A program made the position numbers and the translations under genes. This document shows, in pieces, positions 34,501 through 41,014 of a stretch of DNA of 64,000 bases; positions within the stretch are counted from its first letter, which is position 1, and each line of letters begins with the position of its first letter. Source of the DNA: Fen-1258 sp964449775 (lineage in GTDB: Bacteria > Bacteroidota > Ignavibacteria > Ignavibacteriales > Melioribacteraceae). Where the stretch lies: assembly GCA_964449775.1 (NCBI GenBank), contig CAYVBQ010000015.1, positions 18,851 through 82,850 on the forward strand. Direction: 5' to 3'. The notes beneath the pieces are model-generated. The model was not told the origin of the DNA, did no database searches, and saw only the letters and a list, made by a program, of their open reading frames with translations.

Positions 34501-34663
34501 TACCTACGAAAAGCATTCGGAAAGTATTTATTACCGGAAGGTTGTGAAATATTATAAGGGAAAAACTATTTACTTTGTTAAGCCTAATCAGAAACGTTTT
34601 TGGACTATTTCGCAAGCATTAAATGATGCTGATAACATTTTGCTTGATTTAACAAATCAATAA
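31598..34663 (+). CDS. N6-adenine DNA methyltransferase, Eco57I/type IIG-like
   Basis: 1021 aa. Residues about 40-120 resemble the N-terminal region of large restriction methylases (FSGDNPFIHFKHL, RKIWNQGRIPFLAIITP). The methylase core follows: YYTPQMLVEFVL near residue 328, SAM motif LDPACGSGIFLVECY near 354 and catalytic NPPW near 484. The last 400 or so residues should hold target recognition. I see no clear PD-ExK in this chain, so cleavage may reside in the gene that follows 7 bases later. TAAGGGAAATC precedes the ATG. It lies between two copies of the alaS 3' end. Confidence 0.85.
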   Translation: MPEQNAILLKKIAASAGWHFGLITKKDFEDNSPHLTPIKKEFADIAFANNEKPVDAIYFSGDNPFIHFKHLSNFNPTVVRELHRKIWNQGRIPFLAIITPSETRLYDCFDTPVGNDNDLKNLEREFFQNNVEDDLKRLGELLHQSKIDSGIIWGKGQLGYKIKTGNRVDRKLVENLKSTRESLKEKYDLPLDIIHDLLGRSLFTLYLEDRGILTTKDYPNKLENVNNFFDLLSYPGSTLELFRFLKEKFNGDLFPVTPKEEKLIMRFPKCLEAIKNCFTDNIEQLSFNWRLFQFQYIPIELISSIYEEFMSEEDEKHFEIIKEKGAYYTPQMLVEFVLNEVLPWPDENNNGYDLKILDPACGSGIFLVECYKRLIARWKYSNKNQNITQSILEQLLLNNIYGIEKDSQAIKVTAFSLYLTFLSYLEPKKILSKVKFNPIVRWKDKNELAELKGKKLGNNLFQFSTFTKDLELLENKFDLIIGNPPWKLGKLDDDVEKYCKENKLPQQIICAYLHFMPKLAPTGIVSLISTAKVLFNTGGGYENFRKKLFTENKVDTIINLAVVRDILFKNATSPGAVIIYRKRNTDTVSYDNESVLYCIPKSVETINSSQSIVIDASEVKFLPVREILKKNSKIFKIAMWGNVRDLKLIEKFNFLKTLKEIIPSDNRATALHKAGNKNGNPHLKDYLFFSTDAITQYYVSKLGLSPLGNHHKFFRPIKKDIFDAPVVVIKEGTENGNICAAYITFNCAYKAATLGIKLKGKSKNYHKALTAYLNSSFAHYYIFMTSSSWGIDKAGRNQNNAILDLPAIVFEIPDIVVDQLASKVDQIIAIKNSNQVEFNEGQRIESIQKDIDEIIYKELKISSNERSLIEDALNYSIALHNRYIDSKAESFVDPVKEMKTYAKTLIQTINSILKKNNKGAWIEILDSNNSRAPLQIIAIHFDYEQEYGSIKVISDSNISKLLSEMNKYTYEKHSESIYYRKVVKYYKGKTIYFVKPNQKRFWTISQALNDADNILLDLTNQ

Positions 34664-34670
34664 TCGAAGC

Positions 34671-35354
34671 ATGGGATTCTTAAAAGGATACAAAGATATT
34701 GCCCTCGCCGCCAAACACTTTCCGGCCATTCCTTCAGAAGAATTAATTGAATCTTTTCAAATACAACTTTTCGATTTGATTGGAGAAGCATATAAAACTA
34801 TAAGAACACCTGAGCCTTTCTTAGACAAACTAGATGAAACTCAGATTAGTTTGTCACTATTTGATGCAATAAAAATCATAGTCTCAAGAGAAGGTTTACC
34901 ATGCTTTGTAGTTTCTGAACTACACGAATATACTGATGAAATAAGAGAAGGTAAAAAGAGTACAATTACTGCAAAGCGTTACGACTTGTACTTTGAGAGC
35001 TGGTCTACTCTTACGAGAGTTGAATTTGGAGTTGAAGCCAAGCTGCTAGTAGAAAATTATTTTATGGGTAAAATTGCCACAACTTTAATCCGTGAATATG
35101 TTTCGGATGCAGGAATGAGAAAATATATTGATGGTATTTACAAGAAAAGAGGTTGTATGATTGGTTATGTTGTTGAAGGAAGTATTGCGAACATTGTTGA
35201 AAAAATCAATGCTCGAATTAGAACCTCTCTTACAAATGAGCAATGTTTAATAAGAGATAATAGCAAAAAATTTCAGCATCGTGATATATATAAATCAGAA
35301 CATCCCAATAAACTGGACTATATTCTTTATCATTTGATGCTTCAGTTTAATTAG
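34671..35354 (+). CDS. Putative PD-(D/E)XK restriction endonuclease partner
   Basis: 227 aa, 7 bases after the methylase gene, so surely cotranscribed. The central strand-loop-strand RYDLYFESW followed by VEFGVEAKLL gives a D ... E-A-K arrangement as in PD-(D/E)XK nucleases. The rest is helical, without a recognisable DNA-binding domain. I infer that it is the nuclease of a two-gene restriction-modification system. It could instead be a specificity or regulatory subunit. I do not recognise a named family. Confidence 0.55.
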   Translation: MGFLKGYKDIALAAKHFPAIPSEELIESFQIQLFDLIGEAYKTIRTPEPFLDKLDETQISLSLFDAIKIIVSREGLPCFVVSELHEYTDEIREGKKSTITAKRYDLYFESWSTLTRVEFGVEAKLLVENYFMGKIATTLIREYVSDAGMRKYIDGIYKKRGCMIGYVVEGSIANIVEKINARIRTSLTNEQCLIRDNSKKFQHRDIYKSEHPNKLDYILYHLMLQFN

Positions 35355-35365
35355 ATTACATATGT

Positions 35366-35461
35366 GGCGGAGGAAAACCTCACCTTGCAACTGCCGGCGG
35401 GAAAGATGTTTCAAAGATTGATGAAGCGTTAAGAAGTATTGAAAGAACAATTAACCTATAA
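35366..35461 (+). pseudogene. Second copy of the alaS 3' end
   Basis: In frame it reads GGGKPHLATAGGKDVSKIDE followed by a diverged tail and TAA, matching the last 30 or so codons of AlaRS. DNA differs from the alaS copy (31331-31432) at many synonymous positions. It starts 11 bases after the stop of the putative nuclease. It shares a 29-base identical run, CTTGCAACTGCCGG through AAAGATGTTTC, with the third copy at 36701. Confidence 0.85.
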
Positions 35462-35509
35462 TCATAGATACAATAATCAAAATTCGGTTGATTGACTGAC
35501 TGAATTAAT

Positions 35510-35541
35510 GTAAATTCCGTCAGTCAATTGACGGTATTTAC
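35510..35541. promoter_or_regulatory. Palindrome abutting the start codon of the DUF4143 ATPase gene
   Basis: GTAAATTCCGTCA and TGACGGTATTTAC are inverted (12 of 13 positions) around GTCAAT, ending directly at the ATG. A further TTGACTGAC-type half-site lies about 25 bases upstream. It could be a repressor operator or an RNA hairpin masking the ribosome-binding site; no Shine-Dalgarno is otherwise visible. Confidence 0.5.
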
Positions 35542-36672
35542 ATGATTCTTGAACGAATCACTGAAAAAACTATACTTCAAAAACTAACGCCAGGTAAAGT
35601 TGTTGTTCTTTTAGGAGCGAGGCGTGTCGGTAAAACTTTCCTTCTCAAAAAAATTCTAACCTCTGTAAAAGAAAAATATATTTTCTGGAACGGGGAAGAT
35701 TTTGCAGTTCATGAAATTTTGAAAAGAAGAAGTGTACAAAATTATAAGAATATTATAGCCAATAACACTTTGCTCGTTATAGATGAAGCACAAAAGATTC
35801 CGGAGATAGGTCTTATTCTTAAACTAATTGTTGACTCATTCGAAAACTTAAAAATCATTGTCTCCGGTTCATCAGCTTTTGATATAACAAATCTAACCGG
35901 TGAGCCGCTAACCGGAAGGAAACACCAAATACTTATTTTCCCTTTTGCAGAAAAGGAGTATGCTCAAACTGAAAAACCTGAAGAACGTTTCGATAACATG
36001 AAAGAAAGATTAGTATTTGGGAGTATGCCTGAATTAATCAATCTAAACAGTAATAAAGAAAAAGAGGAATACTTAAGAGAAATAATTAACTCATACCTAC
36101 TTAAAGATGTTCTGGCATTGGAAAAAATAAAAAACTCCTCCAAGATTTTTAATCTGCTTAAACTTATCGCATATCAAACTGGTAATGAAGTATCTATGCA
36201 AGAGATAGGTTCCCATTTGTCTATGTCTAAAAATACAGTTGAACACTACCTCGATATATTATCGAAAGTTTTTGTTGTTTATAAATTAACCGGTTTCAGC
36301 AGAAATTTGCGAAAAGAAATTGTAAAAAATTCCAAATGGTACTTTCATGATAACGGTATAAGGAATGCAATTATTGCCAACTTCCAGGCAATTGAATTGA
36401 GAAATGATGTCGGAGCTCTTTGGGAAAATTACATGATAGGCGAAAGAATAAAAAAACAAACTTATGACGGGATGATTGTGAATAATTATTTTTGGAGAAC
36501 TTATGATCAGCAAGAATTGGACTTTGTAGAAGAACGCGGGGGGAAGCTGTTTGCATATGAATTCAAATGGAAAGAACAAAAAGTAAAACTACCCGCTGCA
36601 TGGGGAAAGGCATATCCCGATTCTAATTTCAAGCTTGTTACACCGGATAATTATATTGAGTGGCTAAATTAA
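35542..36672 (+). CDS. AAA_14 / DUF4143 family ATPase
   Basis: 376 aa. Walker A is LLGARRVGKTFLL near residue 27 and Walker B is LLVIDEAQKIPE near 78; a sensor VSGSSAFDI follows. The middle has a winged-helix segment (MQEIGSHLSMSKNTVEHYLDIL). The C-terminal DUF4143 domain carries QQELDFVEERGG and AYEFKW, a PD-(D/E)XK-like pattern. Such ATPases are very common in prokaryotes, often in mobile or defence-rich contexts, and remain poorly characterised. It lies alone between the second and third alaS 3'-end copies. Confidence 0.9.
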   Translation: MILERITEKTILQKLTPGKVVVLLGARRVGKTFLLKKILTSVKEKYIFWNGEDFAVHEILKRRSVQNYKNIIANNTLLVIDEAQKIPEIGLILKLIVDSFENLKIIVSGSSAFDITNLTGEPLTGRKHQILIFPFAEKEYAQTEKPEERFDNMKERLVFGSMPELINLNSNKEKEEYLREIINSYLLKDVLALEKIKNSSKIFNLLKLIAYQTGNEVSMQEIGSHLSMSKNTVEHYLDILSKVFVVYKLTGFSRNLRKEIVKNSKWYFHDNGIRNAIIANFQAIELRNDVGALWENYMIGERIKKQTYDGMIVNNYFWRTYDQQELDFVEERGGKLFAYEFKWKEQKVKLPAAWGKAYPDSNFKLVTPDNYIEWLN

Positions 36673-36700
36673 TTCGAAAATAATTTCGACACTGTGTTCA

Positions 36701-36781
36701 CATCTTGCAACTGCCGGCGGGAAAGATGTTTCCAAAATCAATGAGGATTTAGACAGTGTAGAAAATTTTTTTAATTTGTAA
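36701..36781 (+). pseudogene. Third copy of the alaS 3' end
   Basis: It reads HLATAGGKDVSKINEDLDSV and on to TAA in the alaS frame. A canonical terminator follows 30 bases later, as expected after a native gene end, whereas the current alaS stop has none. I infer that this is the ancestral 3' end of the local alaS, pushed 5.3 kb downstream by two insertions. Confidence 0.85.
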
Positions 36782-36810
36782 ATTATTTCTCCGCTAAGTG
36801 TTTAATAATT

Positions 36811-36846
36811 AAAAGCCCGACTTCTTTTGGAAGCCGGGTTTTTTAT
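36811..36846 (+). terminator. Intrinsic terminator after the third alaS 3' end
   Basis: AAAAGCCCGACTTC pairs with GGAAGCCGGGTTTT, loop TTTT, followed by a T tract. It would also serve the convergent T9SS-tail fragment. Confidence 0.85.
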
Positions 36847-36855
36847 TGACAAATT

Positions 36856-37408
36856 TTATTTAACCAGTATTAATTTTTTTGAACTGGAAAAATCATTTGC
36901 ATTAAGTCTATAAATGTAAACTCCGCTGACAAGAGATTTTCCACTAAAGGTTACTTTATAATGTCCGGCAATTTGTTCACTGTTTACAAGTGTTGAAACC
37001 TCTCTTCCAAGAATATCGTAAACTTTTAGAGTTGCAAATTGACTTTTGGGAATTGAATATTGAATAATTGTTTCCGGATTAAACGGGTTGGGGTAATTTT
37101 GATAGAGCTGAAATTCATTTGGTATATTTTGCTCGGCAACGTCTGAAGCGCCATCCGGCATTGGGTGAGCTTGAAAAAATTCCCACATCAAATCATCTGC
37201 ATTGATAACTCTTGACGGCTCATCTCCGGGCAGATATTTAACACCGCCTGGCCAAGAATGCCCGCCGTCACGCGTCATATAAAAATGTATCTCGGAATTT
37301 TTATTGCAATTACTCCATTTAACAAGCAAATAATTTTGATCGTTTTTAACAGTATCTCTTTTCACACAACCGTTCACATTCATCCATGCGTTAAACACAG
37401 AATCAAGC
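36856..37408 (-). pseudogene. C-terminal fragment of a secreted PHB-depolymerase-like esterase with T9SS tail
   Basis: Residues near the start (FNAWMNVNGC) and DGGHSWPGG, then DLMWEFFQAHP, match the end of poly(3-hydroxybutyrate) depolymerase/LpqC-type esterases; the His in GGHSWPGG is catalytic. A full type A sorting domain follows (NYPNPFNPETIIQY, VYDILGREV, GVYIYRL). The signal peptide, nucleophile elbow and most of the hydrolase domain are gone. Upstream sequence switches near 37408 into the tag gene on the same strand, showing a deletion. Confidence 0.8.
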
Positions 37409-37607
37409 GGAGGATTGTAATCCAGCTTAATCCGGCTTGCGCGCCTTCAAGAATAAGCATCTCAAAAAGTTTTCTATCATCATGAACTGGCGCACCCCAT
37501 TCTTCATCGTGATATTTTTGATAGAGCGAATCATTACCCGCCCAGGCACATCTTGATACTTGATACTGGATGCTTGATGCTCGATTATTAATTACTATTT
37601 TACCCAT
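37408..37607 (-). pseudogene. tag: N-terminal fragment of DNA-3-methyladenine glycosylase I
   Basis: About 65 codons. RCAWAGND, YQKYHDEEWGAPVHDDRKLFE and LILEGAQAGLSWITIL are the conserved opening of Tag, which is normally about 185-190 aa. The frame then runs into the esterase fragment in another frame and stops. The extra N-terminal residues before RCAWAG are encoded by a heptamer array (37552-37586), so the original start was also overwritten. It is not functional. Confidence 0.8.
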
Positions 37608-37688
37608 TTATTTCATTCCTTTTCGCATATTAAAATATTTTTTTTTATCCAGAATCTAGTATCCAGTATCCAGCATCCAGCATCTACT
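37552..37688. repeat. Opposed heptamer arrays between tag fragment and aldehyde dehydrogenase
   Basis: 37552-37586: CTTGATA, CTTGATA, CTGGATG, CTTGATG, CTCGATT. 37647-37688: ATCCAGA, ATCTAGT, ATCCAGT, ATCCAGC, ATCCAGC, ATCTACT, the reverse complement pattern. The second array contains the stop codon of the aldehyde dehydrogenase; the first lies in the extended 5' end of the tag fragment. Confidence 0.8.
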
Positions 37689-39048
37689 TAATCCAAACAG
37701 TTTTAATGTTTACAAACTCTTTAATTCCGTAATGGGAAAGTTCTCTTCCATAACCTGAATTTTTAATTCCACCAAATGGTAAGCGCGGATCAGACTTGAC
37801 CATTCCATTGATGAATACGGAGCCGCTTTCAATTTTACACGCGAGTTCTTTTGCTTTCGTTATGTTGTTAGTCCATAATGAAGCGCCCAGACCAAATTGT
37901 GAATCGTTCGCAATTCGAAGAGCATCTTCCTCATCCTTGGCTTTTATTAAAGATGCAACGGGACCAAAAATTTCATCGTCATAAGCTGGCATTCCTTTGC
38001 TCAAGTTTGCGAGAATTGTCGGTTCGTAAAAAAATCCTTCGCTCACGATTCGTTTTCCGCCGCAAAGAATAATGGCGCCTTTCATTACTGATTGTTTTAC
38101 TTGCTCATCAAGCTCGTTTAACAGATCCTCGCGTGCTATTGGTCCAAGTTCCGTGGTTATCTCCACCGGATTTCCAACTTTAACTTTTTTCATAGCATCG
38201 ACAAACTTCTTCTCAAACTCATCATAAACATTTTCAACAACAATAAATCTTTTGGAAGCGATGCAGCTTTGCCCGTTGTTTATAAGTCTGGCAGTTACTG
38301 CTGTTTTCACTGCCGCATCAATGTCTGCGTCACCCATAACTATGAAAGGATCGCTGCCGCCGAGTTCCATTACTGTTTTTTTCAGATTGCGTCCGCAAGC
38401 TTCGGCAACTTTCTTACCTGCATATTCACTCCCTGTCAAAGTTGCTGCAATGACTTTAGGGTGATTGATAATTTCTTCTACCTTTGACGAATCAATCAGT
38501 AAAGTTTTAAAAATGTTATAGGGAAATCCTGCTTGAATAAATATTTCTTCTATTGCGATTGCACTCATCGGTACATTTGACGCGTGTTTAAGAATAGAGA
38601 CGTTTCCCGCCATCAATGCTGGCGCAGCAAAACGGAACACTTGCCAGAAAGGAAAATTCCACGGCATCACGGCAAGTACTACACCAAGTGGATCGAATCG
38701 AACATAACTTTCTGAAGCATCCGTTTTAACGATTTCTTCTTTTAAGATTATTGGCGCGTTCTCTGCATAGTAATTGCAGACCCATGCGCACTTTTCAACT
38801 TCTGCTATTGCCTGAGTGATTGGCTTTCCCATCTCAAGTGTGAGAATTTTTCCGTAATGCTCTTTTCGGTATCGAAGAATTTGTGCGGCTTTCTTCATTA
38901 GTTGTGAGCGTGTCGAAAAATCTGTCATTCGCCATTTCAGAAAAGCGTTATGTGATTTTTCAATCGCTTCAAATACTTCTTCGAGTGTGTGTTCTAAAAA
39001 TGTTCTTTCCACTTTTCCTGTTGTGGGATTAATTGTTTGGATGGACAT
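37684..39048 (-). CDS. NAD(P)-dependent aldehyde dehydrogenase, succinate-semialdehyde type
   Basis: 454 aa, complete. The general-base Glu is in VMELGGSDPF near residue 230 and the nucleophilic Cys in NNGQSCIASKR near 264; MPWNFPFWQVFRF and the C-terminal PFGGIKNSGYGRELSHYG are typical. The short N-terminus and GGIKNSGYGREL place it near the Sad/GabD group, which oxidises succinate semialdehyde to succinate; related substrates are possible. The stop codon lies within a heptamer array. It is downstream of a divergent PhoH gene and not in an obvious operon. Confidence 0.85.
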   Translation of the reverse strand: MSIQTINPTTGKVERTFLEHTLEEVFEAIEKSHNAFLKWRMTDFSTRSQLMKKAAQILRYRKEHYGKILTLEMGKPITQAIAEVEKCAWVCNYYAENAPIILKEEIVKTDASESYVRFDPLGVVLAVMPWNFPFWQVFRFAAPALMAGNVSILKHASNVPMSAIAIEEIFIQAGFPYNIFKTLLIDSSKVEEIINHPKVIAATLTGSEYAGKKVAEACGRNLKKTVMELGGSDPFIVMGDADIDAAVKTAVTARLINNGQSCIASKRFIVVENVYDEFEKKFVDAMKKVKVGNPVEITTELGPIAREDLLNELDEQVKQSVMKGAIILCGGKRIVSEGFFYEPTILANLSKGMPAYDDEIFGPVASLIKAKDEEDALRIANDSQFGLGASLWTNNITKAKELACKIESGSVFINGMVKSDPRLPFGGIKNSGYGRELSHYGIKEFVNIKTVWIK

Positions 39049-39202
39049 CTTGTATCTCCAATTTAATAAGTTTATTCATGTAGCTATGTAAACAATAATA
39101 ATTCCGATCGTAATCCATTTATTCTTCGACAAAGAAAAGAAATTTTATTATGTTCCTACTAAAATTACTCAGAAATTATTTCACAATAAATTATTGTTCT
39201 TT

Positions 39203-40543
39203 ATGGGAAAAGCTAATCCGAAAACTTTTGTTCTTGACACTAACGTCATTCTTCACGATCCAACCTGTATTAATCACTTTCAAGAAAACAATATTATCAT
39301 TCCCCTTTCCGTAATTGAAGAGCTGGATCACTTCAAACGAGGGAATCAAGTTATAAATCTTAACGCACGTGAATTCGCTAGAACATTAGATTCCATTACC
39401 GGGAATGAAATATTCAACGGCGGTATACCTCTCGGTAAAGGAAAGGGAAAAGTAAGAATCGTTATTACGAAAGGTCTCTCTGCCGAAATTCACGATGTTT
39501 TCCGTGAGGATAATGTTGATCATCGTGTATTGAGCGCAGCAGTGGAAGTATCAAAGGAGAGCAAGGGAAAATTTAAAACGATCCTTATAAGCAAAGATGT
39601 AAACCTCCGTATGAAAGCCAAAGCGTTAGGTATTCCGGCTGAAGACTACACAACCGATCGCGTGCTAAATGTTGAAGAACTATATAGCGGCAAAACTATT
39701 CTCGAAGATTTTGACGATGATATCTTACAAAAACTTTATCAACCGCCGTACGAAGTCATATCAAAGCAAATCTTAAAAAAACTAAAAGCCGAAGCCGTTC
39801 CCAATAAATATTTTATTATGCGTAATTCTTTGCGTTCGGTTCTCGCTTGCCTGAATAGTGAGATGGATAAGTTTAAGCGCGTTGATAAACAAATTGTTTA
39901 CGGAATTAAACCTCGCAATGCCGAACAAACATTTGCCGTTGATGCTCTATGCAATCCCGATATTCCTCTTGTTTCTATGTCCGGCAAAGCGGGGACAGGA
40001 AAAACATTGCTTGCGCTTGCATGTGCGCTTCAAGTTAGAAAAAATTATAGGCAGATTTATATCGCACGCCCTGTTGTACCGCTAAGCAATAAAGATTTAG
40101 GTTTTCTACCCGGTGATGTTGAAAGTAAGCTTGCACCTTATATGCAGCCATTGTGGGATAATCTGAAAGTAATTCAGGATCAATTTCCCGAAACAGATAA
40201 GAATCATCAGCTTATTACTACAATGATCAAAGATGATAAATTAGTTATCGAACCTTTGAGTTACATCCGGGGAAGAAGTTTGCAGAGAATTTATTTTATT
40301 GTTGACGAAGCACAAAACCTAACGCCGCATGAAATAAAAACGATAATTACACGTGCCGGTGAAGGCGCCAAGATTGTATTAACCGGCGATATTTATCAGA
40401 TTGATCATCCCTATCTCGATTCGCAATCAAACGGACTTTCTTATTTGATCGATCACTTCATGGGACAAAAACTTTACGCGCATGTGAATCTTGAAAAAGG
40501 AGAACGATCAGAGTTGGCTGAATTGGCAAGTAATCTACTATAA
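39203..40543 (+). CDS. PIN domain - PhoH ATPase fusion (PhoH2 type)
   Basis: 447 aa from the ATG at 39203 (the frame opens three codons earlier at TTG). The PIN nuclease domain (about 5-150) shows FVLDTNVILHDP, LSVIEELDHFK and LISKDVNLRMKA. The PhoH helicase-like domain (about 235-447) has Walker A SGKAGTGKTLLAL and Walker B YFIVDEAQNLTPHEIKTI, then LTGDIYQID. PhoH2 proteins from other bacteria are sequence-specific RNA helicase/RNases linked to toxin-antitoxin behaviour. No small partner gene is seen upstream. Confidence 0.92.
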   Translation: MGKANPKTFVLDTNVILHDPTCINHFQENNIIIPLSVIEELDHFKRGNQVINLNAREFARTLDSITGNEIFNGGIPLGKGKGKVRIVITKGLSAEIHDVFREDNVDHRVLSAAVEVSKESKGKFKTILISKDVNLRMKAKALGIPAEDYTTDRVLNVEELYSGKTILEDFDDDILQKLYQPPYEVISKQILKKLKAEAVPNKYFIMRNSLRSVLACLNSEMDKFKRVDKQIVYGIKPRNAEQTFAVDALCNPDIPLVSMSGKAGTGKTLLALACALQVRKNYRQIYIARPVVPLSNKDLGFLPGDVESKLAPYMQPLWDNLKVIQDQFPETDKNHQLITTMIKDDKLVIEPLSYIRGRSLQRIYFIVDEAQNLTPHEIKTIITRAGEGAKIVLTGDIYQIDHPYLDSQSNGLSYLIDHFMGQKLYAHVNLEKGERSELAELASNLL

Positions 40544-40572
40544 AGATTTTTATAAAAATTTCGATAATACTC

Positions 40573-40603
40573 TTGACACGTGGAAGTTTTTGACTTAGAT
40601 TTG
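40573..40603 (+). promoter_or_regulatory. Bacteroidota-type promoter for the met leader and operon
   Basis: TTGACA at 40573-40578, 20 bases between the TTG and TAGATTTG at 40596-40603, which matches the TAnnTTTG -7 element. Transcription would begin near 40610, just ahead of the first leader peptide. Confidence 0.6.
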
Positions 40604-40638
40604 CCACCAGTTAATGACGAACAAAAGAAAAACAAGAA

Positions 40639-40725
40639 ATGAAACTCTTCACAACAAATAACATCCCGATGAAAGATATGCGTGCTATGATGATGTGCAT
40701 GATGTTATTTATTACGAAGGGCTAA
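40639..40725 (+). CDS. Methionine-rich leader peptide 1
   Basis: 28 codons: MKLFTTNNIP then MKDMRAMMMCMM and LFITKG, stop. Eight of 28 residues are Met, with six in a six-codon window containing one Cys (MMMCMM). The stop codon is fused to the first RNA segment of the attenuator that follows. It is too short to be an enzyme, and its position before a terminator and the methionine genes points to a regulatory leader whose translation speed reports methionyl-tRNA supply. The start lacks a strong ribosome-binding site, and a second out-of-frame ATG lies at 40614. Confidence 0.75.
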   Translation: MKLFTTNNIPMKDMRAMMMCMMLFITKG

Positions 40726-40784
40726 ACTTTATCGAAATAGACTATCAGTCAAAGCCCTTCGAAAAAACTTCGAAGGGCTTTTTT
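40715..40784 (+). promoter_or_regulatory. Transcription attenuator 1 (antiterminator/terminator switch)
   Basis: Segment 1 CGAAGGGCT (40715-40723) can pair with segment 2 AGCCCTTCG (40753-40761). Segment 2 can instead pair, as AAAGCCCTTCG (40751-40761), with segment 3 CGAAGGGCTTTTTT (40771-40784) to make an intrinsic terminator. A ribosome finishing leader 1 would cover segment 1 and favour termination; one stalled at Met codons would leave it free and favour read-through. Confidence 0.75.
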
Positions 40785-40797
40785 GTTATAAATCAAG

Positions 40798-40929
40798 ATG
40801 GACAAAATGACAACAGAATTAAAAAATATTTCTTTTCAGAATAACCAACCCGCTAGTCTGCAATCCATTTGCTGTATGATGATGGCTATGATGTGTATGT
40901 CCGACCTCATGCGTGAAGGGATTATATAA
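40798..40929 (+). CDS. Methionine-rich leader peptide 2
   Basis: 43 codons from the ATG at 40798, or 40 from the in-frame ATG at 40807. The C-terminal part reads ICCMMMAMMCMSDLMREGII: seven Met and three Cys in about 14 residues, much like leader 1. It begins 13 bases past terminator 1 and ends 22 bases before terminator 2. As with leader 1, the composition and context indicate a regulatory peptide for the methionine operon, probably a duplicate of leader 1. Confidence 0.75.
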   Translation: MDKMTTELKNISFQNNQPASLQSICCMMMAMMCMSDLMREGII

Positions 40930-40983
40930 TCACAATTTTTTAAACTGATTAAAAGCCCTTCACAGAATGAAGGGCTTTTTTTT
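40913..40983 (+). promoter_or_regulatory. Transcription attenuator 2 (antiterminator/terminator switch)
   Basis: Segment 1 GTGAAGGG (40913-40920, within the leader) pairs with CCCTTCAC (40956-40963). The competing terminator is AAAAGCCCTTCA (40951-40962) with TGAAGGGCTTTTTTTT (40968-40983). The design is identical to attenuator 1. It ends 31 bases before the metY start. Confidence 0.75.
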
Positions 40984-41014
40984 AACTATTAATCATTCAT
41001 CAAAGGAGAACAAA

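Noticed and set aside
31433..36700. Integrase-driven genomic island at alaS
   Set aside because: No tyrosine or serine recombinase or transposase is encoded between the alaS 3'-end copies, so a conventional integrase explanation is not supported within the window.
40544..41014. SAM or cobalamin riboswitch upstream of metY
   Set aside because: I could not find a conserved multi-helix riboswitch core; the region is filled by the two Met-rich ORFs and their terminators.
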